Assembly: GCA_934045905.1 (NCBI GenBank)
Contig: OW203766.1
Span: forward strand, 26,654,309 to 26,718,308
From: Leuctra nigra
Taxonomy: Eukaryota > Arthropoda > Insecta > Plecoptera > Leuctridae
DNA: 64,000 bases
Direction: 5' to 3'
Shown here: positions 24,620 through 36,697 of the stretch, piece after piece
Position numbering within the stretch: the first letter of the stretch is position 1
Layout: every line of letters begins with the position of its first letter
The notes under the pieces: model-generated
The model's database searches: none
What the model was told of the DNA's origin: nothing
What the model saw: the letters and a program-made list of their open reading frames with translations, nothing else
Program-made: the position numbers and the translations under genes

Positions 24620-24758
24620 AGCGACGTCTGGACGTCACTCACTCGGCGTCGTTCTCCCCCTCCTCCTGGGTCCCATTCATCCAGACGCCTGTTGTTGTGG
24701 CGTCGCTCCGTTGCAGGCGTCGCGGCGTCCTCCCCAGTGCGCTGTTCGGACGCCAGGA
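24620..24758. other. GGCGTC/GACGCC island
   Basis: Six or so hexamers in both orientations in about 140 bp (CGGCGTCG, CAGACGCC, TGGCGTCG, AGGCGTCGCGGCGTCC, GGACGCC) plus two CGTCTGGACGTC-like steps. Confidence 0.7.
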
Positions 24759-25009
24759 TGCGGTGAAAATATTAACTTCGTGCGAAATTGTACGCGCGAA
24801 ATTGCATCGCAGTTCTTGTTTTGTTATTTTTTAAGTTTGATTTTTTGTTTATTCGTATAACATTCTTTGGAGTCAAAAGAAACTATTCTGAAGTAATATT
24901 TCTTGACTATAATTATTGGCATAACGATTCATGTGCAAAAGGAAATGGAAATTGCAACTTCTGAACTAAGAAAAGAAAGAAGAAGATAATATACCAGGAA
25001 CCAACTAGA

Positions 25010-25138
25010 AAAATACAAATATTTGAACCGAAACACTGGTATTGTCAAGTATAAAATAAATTAAAAAGTATTGCGGGTTCTTTTTAATTTATTTTATACT
25101 TGACAATACCAGTGTTTCGGTTCAAATATTTGTATTTT
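25010..25138. repeat. Perfect inverted repeat, 59-bp arms with 11-bp loop
   Basis: 25010-25068 is an exact reverse complement of 25080-25138, checked base by base. The arms contain CCGAAACACTGGTATTGTC. The left flank (ATACCAGGAACCAACTAG, 24991-25008) plus the start of the arm recurs at 53083-53160, so the arm is part of a dispersed repeat present here in head-to-head form. Confidence 0.92.
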
Positions 25139-25545
25139 ACTAACTTCTGAACTGTTAAAACCTATAAAAGATTTATATGTTATTCATGTTTTCGTCGCCT
25201 GATAATTTTACTGTAGGTATGTACCAACAGTGTGCTGGTATTTGGTTGGCTTTGGCAACATTGATAAACTATTAGTTCTGGATAAGCTTCCAAACAACTC
25301 GTTCATTATTTCAACAAAATTAAAGTTTCACCGTTAACAAAATCAAATCATTATAAAATGAAAGCACCAAAAATCCAGTTATCAAAACCAATAACTAACC
25401 TATTATCAGATTTTTACCAAAATTGCTTTTTCGCGTGATAATAACATCTCGATTGCATCCCCTCCGCCCCCCCTCTACGTAACACAATTAACCCTCATCC
25501 CCCCGCGCAATAAAGGGTTGATATCCAACACGGTGGTCACCCCTT

Positions 25546-25567
25546 CCCCCCCCCCCCCCCCCCCCCC
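25546..25567. repeat. C22 homopolymer
   Basis: Twenty-two C in a row, just before the GGCGTC island at 25641. Confidence 0.95.
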
Positions 25568-25640
25568 GATTCTAGTGTTACAATGAAACGAGCATCGACC
25601 CCTGCACTTGTCACAACCGCTGTTTACACCTGTCAGTCAT

Positions 25641-25683
25641 CGGCTTCATAGGCGTCGAGACGCCTAGCGTCATGTGACGACGC
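25641..25683. other. GGCGTC/GACGCC island
   Basis: AGGCGTCGAGACGCCTAGCG contains the hexamer in both orientations as a near-palindrome; TGACGACGC follows. Confidence 0.6.
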
Positions 25684-27925
25684 TTCCTGGATGGACGGGA
25701 ATGGGATTGAGAGAATGTCGATGCGATTAATGAGTTCGGTATGAAGGGCTGGGTGAGAATCGGGAGAGGGATGGAAAACATGTTTTGGAAACTTGAGATT
25801 CGGAAAATCGTTTTTAAACACATTAAAATGTTTATAATCGATTGTTATGATCTAGGAAAACGAGTTTTTGCAATGCATGGATGACCTTGACCACAGTCTT
25901 TCTTTCAGATTATCCATCAGTAAAGCGGAATAAACTACAAATCAATTTTCCATTGAAACGAATTAGTGACCAATATTGCTAAAAATCAATGCTAGAATTG
26001 AACAGTAAATGATCTTTCTGAAAATTGGCATGATTAATTGGCATTGGCAATTACATCGTTTAGCCCGTAATGCGAAAATAAACGCACAAAATAAGAAATT
26101 CGAGTAATGAGATTTAAATGTAGACGCTAGTTTAAATTATCGATTAGGTATCTTATCAAGTAATTTTGCCCACCTCAGTCAATTTATAGAAATCTTTCCA
26201 ATGTTGCTCTCAAAATTGCACTCTAAAATTCACGCTGGTCAAGATATTACTACGCAGAAGACATTTTATCATATTATGCATGTTACCCCCCTTCACTTAT
26301 TAGCGCGTTGTATGCAAAACGCTTTCCGAATTCGTCTTTATTGGTGTGGCACTTACTTCCCTCTAACACTGGGTGTGAAAACGAGGGTATTGAAATCACA
26401 CACTCGGTTGTAAAAGCGCCCGCTGAACTTTTCCAAACCCGGCGTTTAACAATAGTTATCGAGATGTGTGTGTGTGGGAAAGCACTCGACGGAAAAGAAG
26501 GAAAGCGAATTGCTCTTCACTCGGAATCGAGGCCACCTGCAAATGACATTACTTTGAGATTGTTCAAGAATCCTTAACAATGCCCCGCAGTCAAAATCAA
26601 CCAATCACAGTTGTGGTACCAAATCGTCTACTCATTCGCGAAATAAATTGATCCTTGAAGTTCAACTTCTTTACTACCTCGCCTCTTTTTTATTACGTTC
26701 GAAAGTTTGAAAAATCAGTCAATTGTGTTCCTACTCTTGACTGAGTCCATTCAAAATTTTCTGTTTTGACTTTTTATACATCAAAAACGATATTTACGCA
26801 TTTTAACTTTTATAACCCGAGGAACGTCATACTTGATCTTTTGACCCTCACCTAACTTTCACCCCTACATGTAAGGTACACGGTTGAGACCGCAAAGGGG
26901 CAACTTATGCATTACCCAATACTTCGACGAGTAGGGGTTGGTTGATTCCGCTCGTTCCACTCGGACCTTATCGCTTTTCCCTCCCTTAAAAAATACACAT
27001 TTCGTCTGCTTCTACTTCATCCCCTATTCAGGGGTGGAAATGCAGCTATCAGTAGCCACGTACAGAGATAGCGCTGTGAAAATGCATTAACAAATATGCA
27101 CATCACGATTATGAGGCAAGGGGAGGCGCCATTACTGGAACCTGGCGCCTCCAAAGCTATCTGTAGCAGGGATAACGGCACATTAAATTTTCAATTTTAA
27201 TTTACGGTTTGTTTGTAATGTCATTTTTAGTAATGATTTTCCATTTGTTATGAGATTTACACCATGTTTTACCATATTACTGGCGATTATTCCAGAGTTT
27301 TTTCTTTTCTTTTTTTACCTTTAAGCCTATTACTATTTAGTACCGACTACCGAGCACCCCTTTTTCTTTGTTTCTCACTAACGAGCTTCGCAGATTTCGT
27401 TCAATTTTGTTCATAATTTCTTTTGCTTTTCTGGTATACAGAAAAAATTGAATTTTTGATTTTTGAATTTTTGAATAACAAATTAAAATTAAATTTGAAA
27501 ATAAATGTTATGGCAATAAGCATAAGTTTTATCTATTTATCTACATTATACTCGTTTCCAAGTTTTCCAAAGCTAGAAAGACAGTTCCGGAATAGTTCTT
27601 CTAATTGGCCACGATCCTTCTAAACCTTGCCACTCTAGAACAAACCTAATCATTTACCCCGTTGCAAAATCAACAAAATACTGTAATTCAGTCCGCAAAG
27701 CTACACGAAATTGCTGAGCTTCATAAAAACAGATTTAGTGAAACAAAATATAATAATTCCTACGAAGATTAAAAAAAGCCGTTGTAAGCAGTAATTTCCG
27801 GCTTATTATAAACTTGTAAATAATCTGCATATCGCAGTAGTATTTTGCTGATAGAGTAAAAAACCCCTGTCTTCATGCGCCCAGTTGTCCACCCCTTGAT
27901 TTCATGTGCGATACACGTGCTGGCG

Positions 27926-27946
27926 CCCCCCCCCCCCCCCCCCCCC
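27926..27946. repeat. C21 homopolymer
   Basis: Twenty-one C in a row. A GC-rich 10-bp hairpin (27122-27152) lies 800 bp upstream. Confidence 0.95.
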
Positions 27947-28375
27947 GCTCCCCCGTCACTGCTGCACTCGGTGGCGCACTGGGGAGCTGGTTTTGATGGT
28001 GTCAACGCCACCTGGTAGCAGTCTTATAAGTTACTCATGCAATGTTGATAACAGCCCAAGCGACGTACCGCCTCTAATGTCTTTTTCAAAGTACATGAAT
28101 GAACTCTGCATTTTCTCATATTAAATTGTATTTTGGTTGAGTTTTTGAAGCTTTTTTATGGAAGTGATTGACACATAGCTTTCGGTAAAATATATGACCT
28201 TGAAACCCAAATTTGTGTGTGCGATAAGGATGTCATAAGGATGGTAAGGATAAAATCCTTAGATAAGGATGATATTTAGAAAATGTGTCTGACACAGAAC
28301 ACAATTTAAAAAAAAATTAAACGCCGTGAACAGAAAAATTTTACTTTATTAACCATTCTCTGTATTTACCTATAG

Positions 28376-28655
28376 GTAAATTTTTCCTGGGGCTTAACGT
28401 CGCACAGTTCTGCAGCGAGGCTAATGGCGACGGATGAATGATTATGATGATGATTGGGAGATGATGGTGAAGAGTAGGTAAGGAATGTGGGAAAGAGGCG
28501 GTCGTGGCCTATTAGTAGGGTACGTACCTTCCCAGCACATGCCAGTCGACTGAGGGAATACCACGAAAAAAATAGTCAGGAAGGACGGCCGCGGGAATCG
28601 AACCCGGGCCTCCGGAATACAAGTTCAGAGAGTTACCACTCAGCCATACCTGTAC
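28376..28655 (-). mobile_element. tRNA-derived SINE
   Basis: On the - strand it carries an A box TGGCTGAGTGGT (28635-28646) and, 30 bases on, a B box GGTTCGATTCC (28594-28604), in a GC-rich tRNA-like head. A unique body follows and ends near TGCGACGTTAAGCCCC (about 28385-28400), a 3' motif seen in many animal SINEs. It is not a functional tRNA: no acceptor stem closes. Borders are approximate. Confidence 0.75.
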
Positions 28656-28926
28656 CGTTTTACCTACCTGACTGGGTTAACCTATATATTTTCTACTTAT
28701 CCTCTATTTTTCACTAATTTCAATTGAGTTCTAATATCAAATATTCATTCAATATCATTCAAGAATGTTAAGGTGTCTGCTACAATTGTTTATAATCTCC
28801 TACGTTGAAAGCTAATTAATTACCAAATTTCCTACATTCCTGCTGCTTCTTAATACAAAATACATTTTCTTTCAAAGAATTTCACTCGTTTTGAATGGCG
28901 CTCACGAAGCTGTGGTGTACTCTTTG

Positions 28927-29054
28927 TTGAAATCACCTCCCTCGTAAATGTCCGTCGGAATGCAGTCGCGATGACCCAACGGACATGAGATTGAAATCAC
29001 CTCCCTCGTAAATGTCCGTCGGAATGCAGTCGCGATGACCCAACGGACACGAGA
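28927..29054. repeat. Two-copy tandem duplication, 64-bp unit
   Basis: 28927-28990 and 28991-29054 are identical except for one base (GGACATGAGA against GGACACGAGA). The unit contains GTAAATGTCCGTCGG and GCAGTCGCGATGACCC. A recent local duplication with no coding sense. Confidence 0.92.
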
Positions 29055-32000
29055 TGTGCAACGTGCAGAATGCAAGTAATTGTGCATTCCATCCGCCAGT
29101 CCCTTGCACCATCCCAAGGCTGATGATATTAGATCAGGAGGACGTGGGGGACCAAGTATGCAATCCCAGTATTAGAGATCTTTCCTTGGACGAAATATGG
29201 TTCTGTGGAAATATTTCATTTCCGGTTTTTCACATTTTCATATCGTACTTTTGCGGTGGCGGTATTTTTCTTCTTGAACTGTACGGGGGATATTATAGGT
29301 CAATATGTGGGGAGTAAAAATGAAATTTATTCTTCAAGAATGCTTACTAACAGAAAAATGAACAAAAATGAAGACATCGTCTTCATATTGTTGACTAAAT
29401 TTTGTATGTTTTTTTTTATCGAGTTCGGGGTGAAATTGGATTATGGAAAGAATGCGGAAATATGATAAGAATTTTTATCTTATTTCTATCAAGCTTTTTA
29501 AAACACGTGCTCAATATCACAAAAAAGCTCTTAAAGATTTAATGCGATTTTACTGTTTTTGTTTTATAATATTTGTTGAAAAAAAGTTTTTGTACATCAT
29601 CTTGAAAACTTTATCATATTCAGGACATGTAGTTGCGAGTCCAATATTTTAATATTTCTTTCTGTTTTTACTCTTTACTTTTCACTCAGTTCTTCTCAAA
29701 GTCCAATAGGCTCGAATGCGTTTCATATAAAGGGACGCCATGTTATTAAACTTTTTACTTTCCATCTTTGTTTCATATTATATTTGCACTCGTCTCGAAG
29801 AGTTCACAACATGATAGCCTCGGGCTAGATGAATTCGTTTCTAGATTTTTTCATTTTTAAGAGTTTCATATTTTAGTCAAAAGCTCAAACGACTTGATTT
29901 TTAATGAATTACTTTATTAATAAGATGAGATGCTACCGCGTTACGGTTTTCTTTTGCAAAGCCAGGTGACGCACTCTAGTTTACACACACTAGTGAACGC
30001 GTTGGTAAGCGAGCATTCGAAATGCATGGACAAATAATTGAGAGTCGACTGCCTTCAAAGTTTTTGGCACGGATGTCTGTTTTTCCTGTCTCTCTTCCAC
30101 ACACCGTTCCTCGGATTGAGCTAAAATTCCGACCGAAATTTTAACAAACTCCTGCGATTGGTTGAAAATTGAAAGTGAAACCGTGTGACCGATCATCGTC
30201 AAATTTTGAATTGTCATTGGGACCAACATTTTAGGAGCTTTTTTTTTTTTACAATTTTAAGACAAATCTGTGAATAATTTCAAGAGTTATTACTTATTAT
30301 TGTCATTTTACTAACATTTATTGCTTGTTTTGAGGTAATAGTCAAATCATTGCAAAAAATTTCAAAGAAATATCACTGCTCCTTTAACGTATTTCATTTC
30401 GCCATTTTCAAGGAGCAGCAACTTTCATACGAATGTTAATTCGCATGCAATTCCGACATCTGCATACTTGAACCGACGTTCAAAAGCGTCGCGACGATTT
30501 CTTCACGGCGTCCTTGACAAACGCCAACAGCAATACTGCGAAGCGGTTCCAAATTCCAGCGCTATTGTTGCGTCAACAATGTCGTACACACGTTCCCACC
30601 GCCTTTGTTATCGCAACACACCGCCTTCATCGAGCGAGTAATCCACTGCCTTCTTGATGAAATCGCGGCCGACTACGCAAACCAATCAAACAACTTTTGT
30701 TAAGTTGAAAAGAAGTCTACGCAATTTCGTTTATAAACGTATTTTCGCGATGGTGGGTGGGTCGAATTGGCGACGATTTTTCGGCTAAGCCTGTGGAGCT
30801 ATTTTGCTGATACCTGCTCTGCTGATAATGCTCTTATCGGATATAAATCCTGTTTGGATAGATTCTAAAAGGTTTAAATTTACGGTACAAATCTCTTCGA
30901 GAAAATTTGCCTTATCGGTCGAGAATAAGCTTTTATCGGTTCTGGTTGGTTTTTGGAGGAAAAAATCTCTAAGAAAGGCAAAGCTTTTCACAAGTCGCAT
31001 CTTAAATTTTTAAATCTTCATGTTTATACATTGATACCCAATTTCTACAGATCCAAAGTTATTTTTAGAAAATTTCAATTTTTTAACCTCATATGATATG
31101 TTGAAAATCCAAATCTCCGAATTTTCAAACTTTCTACTCGAAATAATATCAGTACATATTACATATGAAATGTATTATAATGAAATATATCATTTTTGGT
31201 TGGAAAGTTCATTGCCCAGGTTGCTCTAGTTAACTTAACTTTTTTAAACAAATTTCATAAGGAAGTGCAACAAAGCGTTGTTAAATAGACTATTGTTCTA
31301 TTGTACCATACTATGTTCTTGACTATACATAAAGCCATACCCAGAGAAGTGATTTTCATGACAAAGTTTTGTTAAGGACTAAGTGTCAAGAAAGTATGTT
31401 GAATTACTGAAATCAACTTCAAATAGTCTCAAATTTGTTATAATCTAAACAAATGAGATATTGTTCCACTCGGATTTCAATTTCAATTGATATATCCAAC
31501 CCCGTCAACGCTCCGGCAAAATCCGCAAAACAAAAGCGACAAGATTTGGGGAGATTCCAAGACGAGTCGTGATCCATCGGAATCCTTTTGCGGCTATTGG
31601 AAAAGTTCGTACGTGTTGAGAAAGATGAAGTTGAAAGATACGATCAGCTTATGTAGAGACTTGGGTATCAGATGAATAGGTTTAGACGTGCGTTGGCGGT
31701 CCATGGATGAGAGGGTATCAATAATCATAAGAGATATGGGTGGAGGAATAGGGGTGTGGGGGGAAGTCAGAGTCATGGGGCCGAGTTGTGACACTCAGCA
31801 TTGATGACTGTGTAACGGAGATGAAAGATTAGTTTGGTCTGAGAGTATAGCAAATTTTGTTGTTGATGAATGGCTGAATTCAACCAGGTTTCAATGAATA
31901 TCCCAATACACTTTTGTATGTAACCCTACATTTTAGAGTAAAAAATACATTAATTTTAAAAGGAAATAGTATATATTTTAAAATTAAGAGCTTTGTTACC

Positions 32001-33724
32001 TGAAATACGGAGTAATGGCATTATCAGAAATTATGTTATGAACTAAATGTTTATGTCGACAAAGTTTGAGAATCTGTAGGTATTTATATTTATATGAGTG
32101 TGAATTATTTTAAGTGATAATCATTGTCATTGCTAATGTAGTATGACATTCTCGTAAAATCATCTTTTTTATATTGACAAGAAAGTTCAGAATTGCACAT
32201 TTCCGTGATCACTCAACATTCAAGAAGAAATGCTGTACTAATTTTAAAACAGGAAACATTCTTTCAGAAGCTATTTTAATTACACAAACAAAAAAATTAA
32301 ATTCCAACTTATAAGCTGCGTACGTTAGGACAAAAAATTTAGCAACATTTTCGAATACCTACTTTACTCTCATCAAATAACATTCTGCAGCTCAGAACTT
32401 GAGCTATATATGCAGATCCCATCAGTGACAGCCCATTAAATACCAACAAGTGGTAATTAACTCTAATGAGTAGGTAATTAGTATGTTGGAAGCCCCGAGT
32501 TCGAGTCCTGTTTTGCAATTCCTCGTGAACTTGTTTAGCATCTTTGTTGCGTTTGTAACATGAGCTAATGATGCACGATAATCAAGCAGCGTCTCCCTAG
32601 AACTAGATTCACAGTTTATCTGTCTAGAGCTTTGAAAAGACAAAGTAGAGAGCTTTAGAGACCGTGTCGTCGTAGATGAGGTGTCTTGTTAGTTTAAACT
32701 TTAACGAAATAACTTTAGAGATAATGTCTGAGCAATCTTGGAGGATCCTATATGCGATCAACCAGTTTGGAGTCTGTTTTGCTATCGACACTTTTAGGAT
32801 TTTAGGATGTTTGCAATATAATTAAATTAGTGTAACATATTTGTTAATTGTACCTTCCATAATATGGTAATAAGAAGACTTAGCATGAGCATAATTTTGT
32901 TTTGCTACTTTTGGCACCCACCTTTATTTCTTCTGTTTGTTAATATTATTTCTTTTTTATGAAGAACATTATTCTCTGATCAAACCGAAATTTCATGGAT
33001 TTGAATAGATACCTAAATGTGAATAACTTAATTTTCATTTAGTTATAATGTACAAATATTATTTGAAATAAACAAATATTTTATGTTGTTCACTATCGTC
33101 AACATTGGACATTTTACGTCATAACATTCATTTTTCCATTCATAATAATATGTCATATTTTCAAATAAAACACTCCAAAGAAACTTCTAAGAAGTATGAA
33201 TTAATAGTTTCTCGATCTCTTAAAGTTTTTTAATTCAGACTCACTATCAATAATAACACCTCGCGACACGAGCAACGCACAAACAAACAATTACAACCAA
33301 CGAGCAGAAAAATAAGTATAAACCCCCTAAAAACGGCAAGGCAATAAATAATCGAGTAAAGCGGATAGTCTTTACAGAGTTCCCCGACACAGGGAAAGAG
33401 AAGGAGAGGAAGAGAAAGCACGCGAAGGAAGGATGAAAAGTTCCTCCTTTTTCCGCCTCATTTCACATGGACGGGGACTTCCCCTCTTCGACCACGTGAC
33501 CCTGTATGATTTACCGCGAGATTCAAACCCGCGAGGAGGAATTGGAACGCGATGGACATGGTGTAGGGAAAACATCATGAATGTCTTGCATGTTTAGACT
33601 AGTGCTGATACAAATACATATTCATTTCGATTTGGTTTTTAAATAATTTATGTTTCGAAACACTTGTTCATAGCCTCCGTTCCTCATCTTTGGTTCCATG
33701 CATGCAGGCTGGAGTCCTCACTAA
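29055..33724. other. No supported gene
   Basis: AT-rich DNA with one diverged GAGCGAGCG-family repeat and a weak GGCGTC group near 30480-30525. A single B-box-like GAGTTCGAGTCC at about 32499 has no convincing A box. Confidence 0.55.
30060..30245 (+). repeat. GAGCGAGCG-family interspersed repeat, diverged copy
   Basis: Shares TTTTTGGCACGGATGTCTG with copy A, then a pyrimidine tract, ATTGAGCTAAAATT, a TTGGTTGAAAATTGAA-like block, and GACCAACATT, which matches the end of the copy at 63.6 kb (CAACCAACATTGTACC). Confidence 0.6.
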
Positions 33725-33952
33725 GGGGCCATACAACCATTAGTTTATCTTCAGTTTAGTTAAGCTCCACTTCGGTAAATGTGGTGTATTACCATTATGT
33801 ACCACTGTCAATATAGCCTGAGGTTAATTTAAACTGAGGAAATAAGCTCCGATTTAAATTTCAGTATATAATGGTAATACACCGAGTTCTCTGAAGTGGA
33901 GCTTAAGCTAACTGTAGCTTAGACTAATGGTAATACCGGCCCTTACATGGGT
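33725..33952. mobile_element. Long-TIR MITE, about 228 bp
   Basis: The left arm (33725 to about 33802) and right arm (about 33866-33952) are imperfect reverse complements for some 75 bp. Matching blocks include CCATTAGT, AAGCTCCACTTC and GTGTATTACCATTAT. The ends are GGGCC/GGCCC. The flanking bases (CTAA and TTAC) do not form a clear duplication, so the superfamily is left open. Confidence 0.7.
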
Positions 33953-34871
33953 ATAACTATAGTCCCATCTAGATGGCATGAAAACCATTAATTAAAATGA
34001 TTTGGATAAGGGATGTATGACTTTTCGAGCAACGTGTTTAATTTCACAACTGTGCAATATTTCATAAACTACATTTGCTCCTATAAATTAATATGATTAT
34101 TCAAAATATAATTTAAAATATTACTCATATTAAAATTAAAATTATTTCAATTTCGATAGATACTTTTCAAACTAAAATTATATTGTGACACAAAACTGAA
34201 CCGGAAAAGCTCATATCCTGCCATGATATCCCCCATACCATAGTCGAACATGATATGATATGAAACAGCAAGAAATCCCGATCATCCGATAACTACCCCT
34301 CCCCTAATCCCCTCCCTTCCCCACCCAATCCCATCATATCATGAGTCAAAAAGTTTCATCATACAAGTTTTTATGTTAGCATTTCGTTTAGTCACATGGG
34401 CAAAGATAACCAATTCCAATAACTTGCCTTATGGGGCGATATCATTACCATATGACCGTAGCTTGATTTAGTGCTTCGGCTGCTGATTAAATCGGGGTGT
34501 AGTAAAAATCTAGGGAAGATGAAGCAAAGACCACGCTACGTTAACTTTTCATATCGTATTAGCTGGGTTTTGTAGTCGAGCGTGGATTATGGATGAAGAT
34601 TTTCATTATTTTAGGGCTCCAGGGGGTTTGTTTCTCGTTGATTTTAGAAATATTTACGGATATTAAATATTTTTGAATATGCACATAAATGTGATTAATT
34701 ATCGGAAATTATTTTTAGATAGGCAATGAGGGAAAGTTGGTCTTGAACAAAACCTTGGGTTTCTACAAGTATATGTTTTCATTTTTTTTTTTTTAAATAT
34801 TGAAGTATATAAGAAGATTCATGACCACATAAAACAGACATCTGGCTTCATTGACATTATTAAACAATTAA

Positions 34872-35018
34872 GGCCCGGTCTTTCAATACTCTGCTAAAGT
34901 CTCAATTAGCTCTTAACAGTTAGTTAGTGGTCATTCTAAGAATGTCATTGGTTGTTGCCATGACAAAACAGTCCTAATCAACAGTTTAAAAGTTAGCAGA
35001 GTATTGAAAGACTGGCCC
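34872..35018. mobile_element. PIF/Harbinger-like MITE, 147 bp
   Basis: The inverted ends are about 26 bp (TCTTTCAATACTCTGCTAA is exact in both arms). TAA occurs on both sides (34869-34871 and 35019-35021). GGGCC-type ends with a TWA duplication are typical of PIF/Harbinger. No transposase is present. Confidence 0.75.
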
Positions 35019-36039
35019 TAAGTCTTTGTTGTATGTATAAAAAGAGCACATTGTTATATTAACATTATCCTTAATAATTAGATGATTTTAAACGATTTTA
35101 GGGTTATAAAGAAAATATATTTAATTTTGTATTATATTTTTTTTATAGCGAAGTTTAATAAAATATTCCGAGTATCGAGAATCAATAGACATTTTATTCA
35201 TTACAAAGTAGATTTGCTTATAAAATGAATCATTCTATGAAAAACTATCTTAAATATTGTGTTCATTTTAACCAGAAAGCTGCAATTAATAATGTCGTCC
35301 CTAAATGCTCATGAGTCAACGCAATTTTCCGCGAATTTCTCCTCACATCTATCTCTCCACTCTCTCTCTTTCTCTCATAAAATGAGTAATAACTCTCTTT
35401 TAAGACAAGTTTGCTACATAAACTTCCTGGCCTCATATCTCTACTCGAGTTAATAGTCTTGATCCATGGAGCCAGCATCCTCGTGGTCCAGCGAGCTTCA
35501 ATCAGGCGTAATGACGGCCACGAATCCAATTCTTCCACCCCGCTGCCCCCATGCGGGGGGGGGCACCCTGGAGGGGGGGGGGGCTACTTCATCAGCAGCA
35601 TTCACTGCACGAGAACTTCAAAACTTCAGGCCAACTTGAGGAGCCAGGGATTTTTTTTATACTGATGTATGTAATTTGTTTCTTTTCTTCGGATTATAAA
35701 ATCACTGTTTTGTTGTTTGATTGACAGATTTAACTCGTATCTACAAATATTGTTATACAACTTCCACTAGATTTTGAACCCGATTTGTGATTTACTAACG
35801 AACTGTTAAAGTAGTAATTTCAAGTCAAGTCATGATTGGGTGACTAACAGAGCATTAAAAAACCAGCTCTCATTCAGGAAAAACGTCTTATACTGGAATT
35901 TTTAGTCAACATTTGTTTCAGAGGATTAAGTGATAGTTTTTTTCAGGCAATTTTGGAGCCCATACCATAAACTTTTGGGTCGAAATGAATTTCCCGAGAA
36001 ATTTTCTACAAAAATTGAAGAAAGGAAGACTCATATCTG

Positions 36040-36220
36040 TACCTCAGAGGTAGAAGGGTGGAAGTTAATTTCAATTATTCTTGAGGAGATTGATTGATTG
36101 ATTCTTGCTCATAAATCAGTATTTCTGGGTTCATCCAATCATATTTCTTATGGTAACATACACTAGTCATTTTGTAAGATAATGCTGAATTATCGCGGTA
36201 TTGGTTAACATTAGTCAGGG
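36040..36220 (+). repeat. Dispersed repeat, copy 1 of a pair
   Basis: Parallels 57648-57785: CCTCAGAGGTAGAAGG, then TTCAATTATTCTTGAGG, CATCCAATCATATTT, ACATACACTAGTCATT and a diverged end. No terminal structure or coding sequence was recognised. Confidence 0.55.
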
Positions 36221-36664
36221 CTTGATTATGTTATTCCAAAAGTGTGCAACACAAAATAGGAAGTTTGAACTTCCGCCCATCTACCTATAAAGTACAGATA
36301 TTATACTCTTCCGGTATACTTCTTCTTGTAAAAAAAGTGTACCCAATCTCTTTGTATCAGTTTAATGATATCCAAATGAACAAAGTTCGAGTATGAAACT
36401 GCAGACATATTGCCTGCACCTTGGAGAGTCAACCCAATTCTATCATGTCCCTGATTAACCCTGCACTGGTCCCGATGCATCACACTGTCCCAGGTCCGAA
36501 CAGTCCCGATTAATTGATCGATGGGACCATCGGGTGTCCAAGTTGCCCCCCTCCCCCCCCTTCCCACCCTCGCCCACTGACCGACGCCGTCCCTTGGAAA
36601 GTAATCAGTAGTAACGAACAAGTGTCATTTTCCGGGGGCTCGATCTACACCCACCCCAATCCAT

Positions 36665-36697
36665 GGGGGGCGGGGGGGGGGGGGGGGGGGGGGGGGG
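36665..36697. repeat. G26 homopolymer, with one more G6 run
   Basis: G6, one C, then 26 G at 36672-36697: the longest G run in the window. Confidence 0.95.

Larger units (their letters stand above)
25139..28375. other. No supported gene
   Basis: Holds C22 and C21 runs, a GGCGTC island, and a perfect GC-rich 10-bp stem (27122-27131 with 27143-27152). Nothing coding. Confidence 0.6.

Noticed and set aside
28580..28655. Functional tRNA gene on the - strand
   Set aside because: The A and B boxes are good but no acceptor stem or anticodon arm folds, and a SINE body follows.
32480..32520. Second tRNA-like SINE head (GAGTTCGAGTCC)
   Set aside because: No matching A box at the right distance.
33500..33560. 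tRNA-like T-arm on the - strand (GGGTTTGAATCTCGC)
   Set aside because: No A box and no further tRNA structure.
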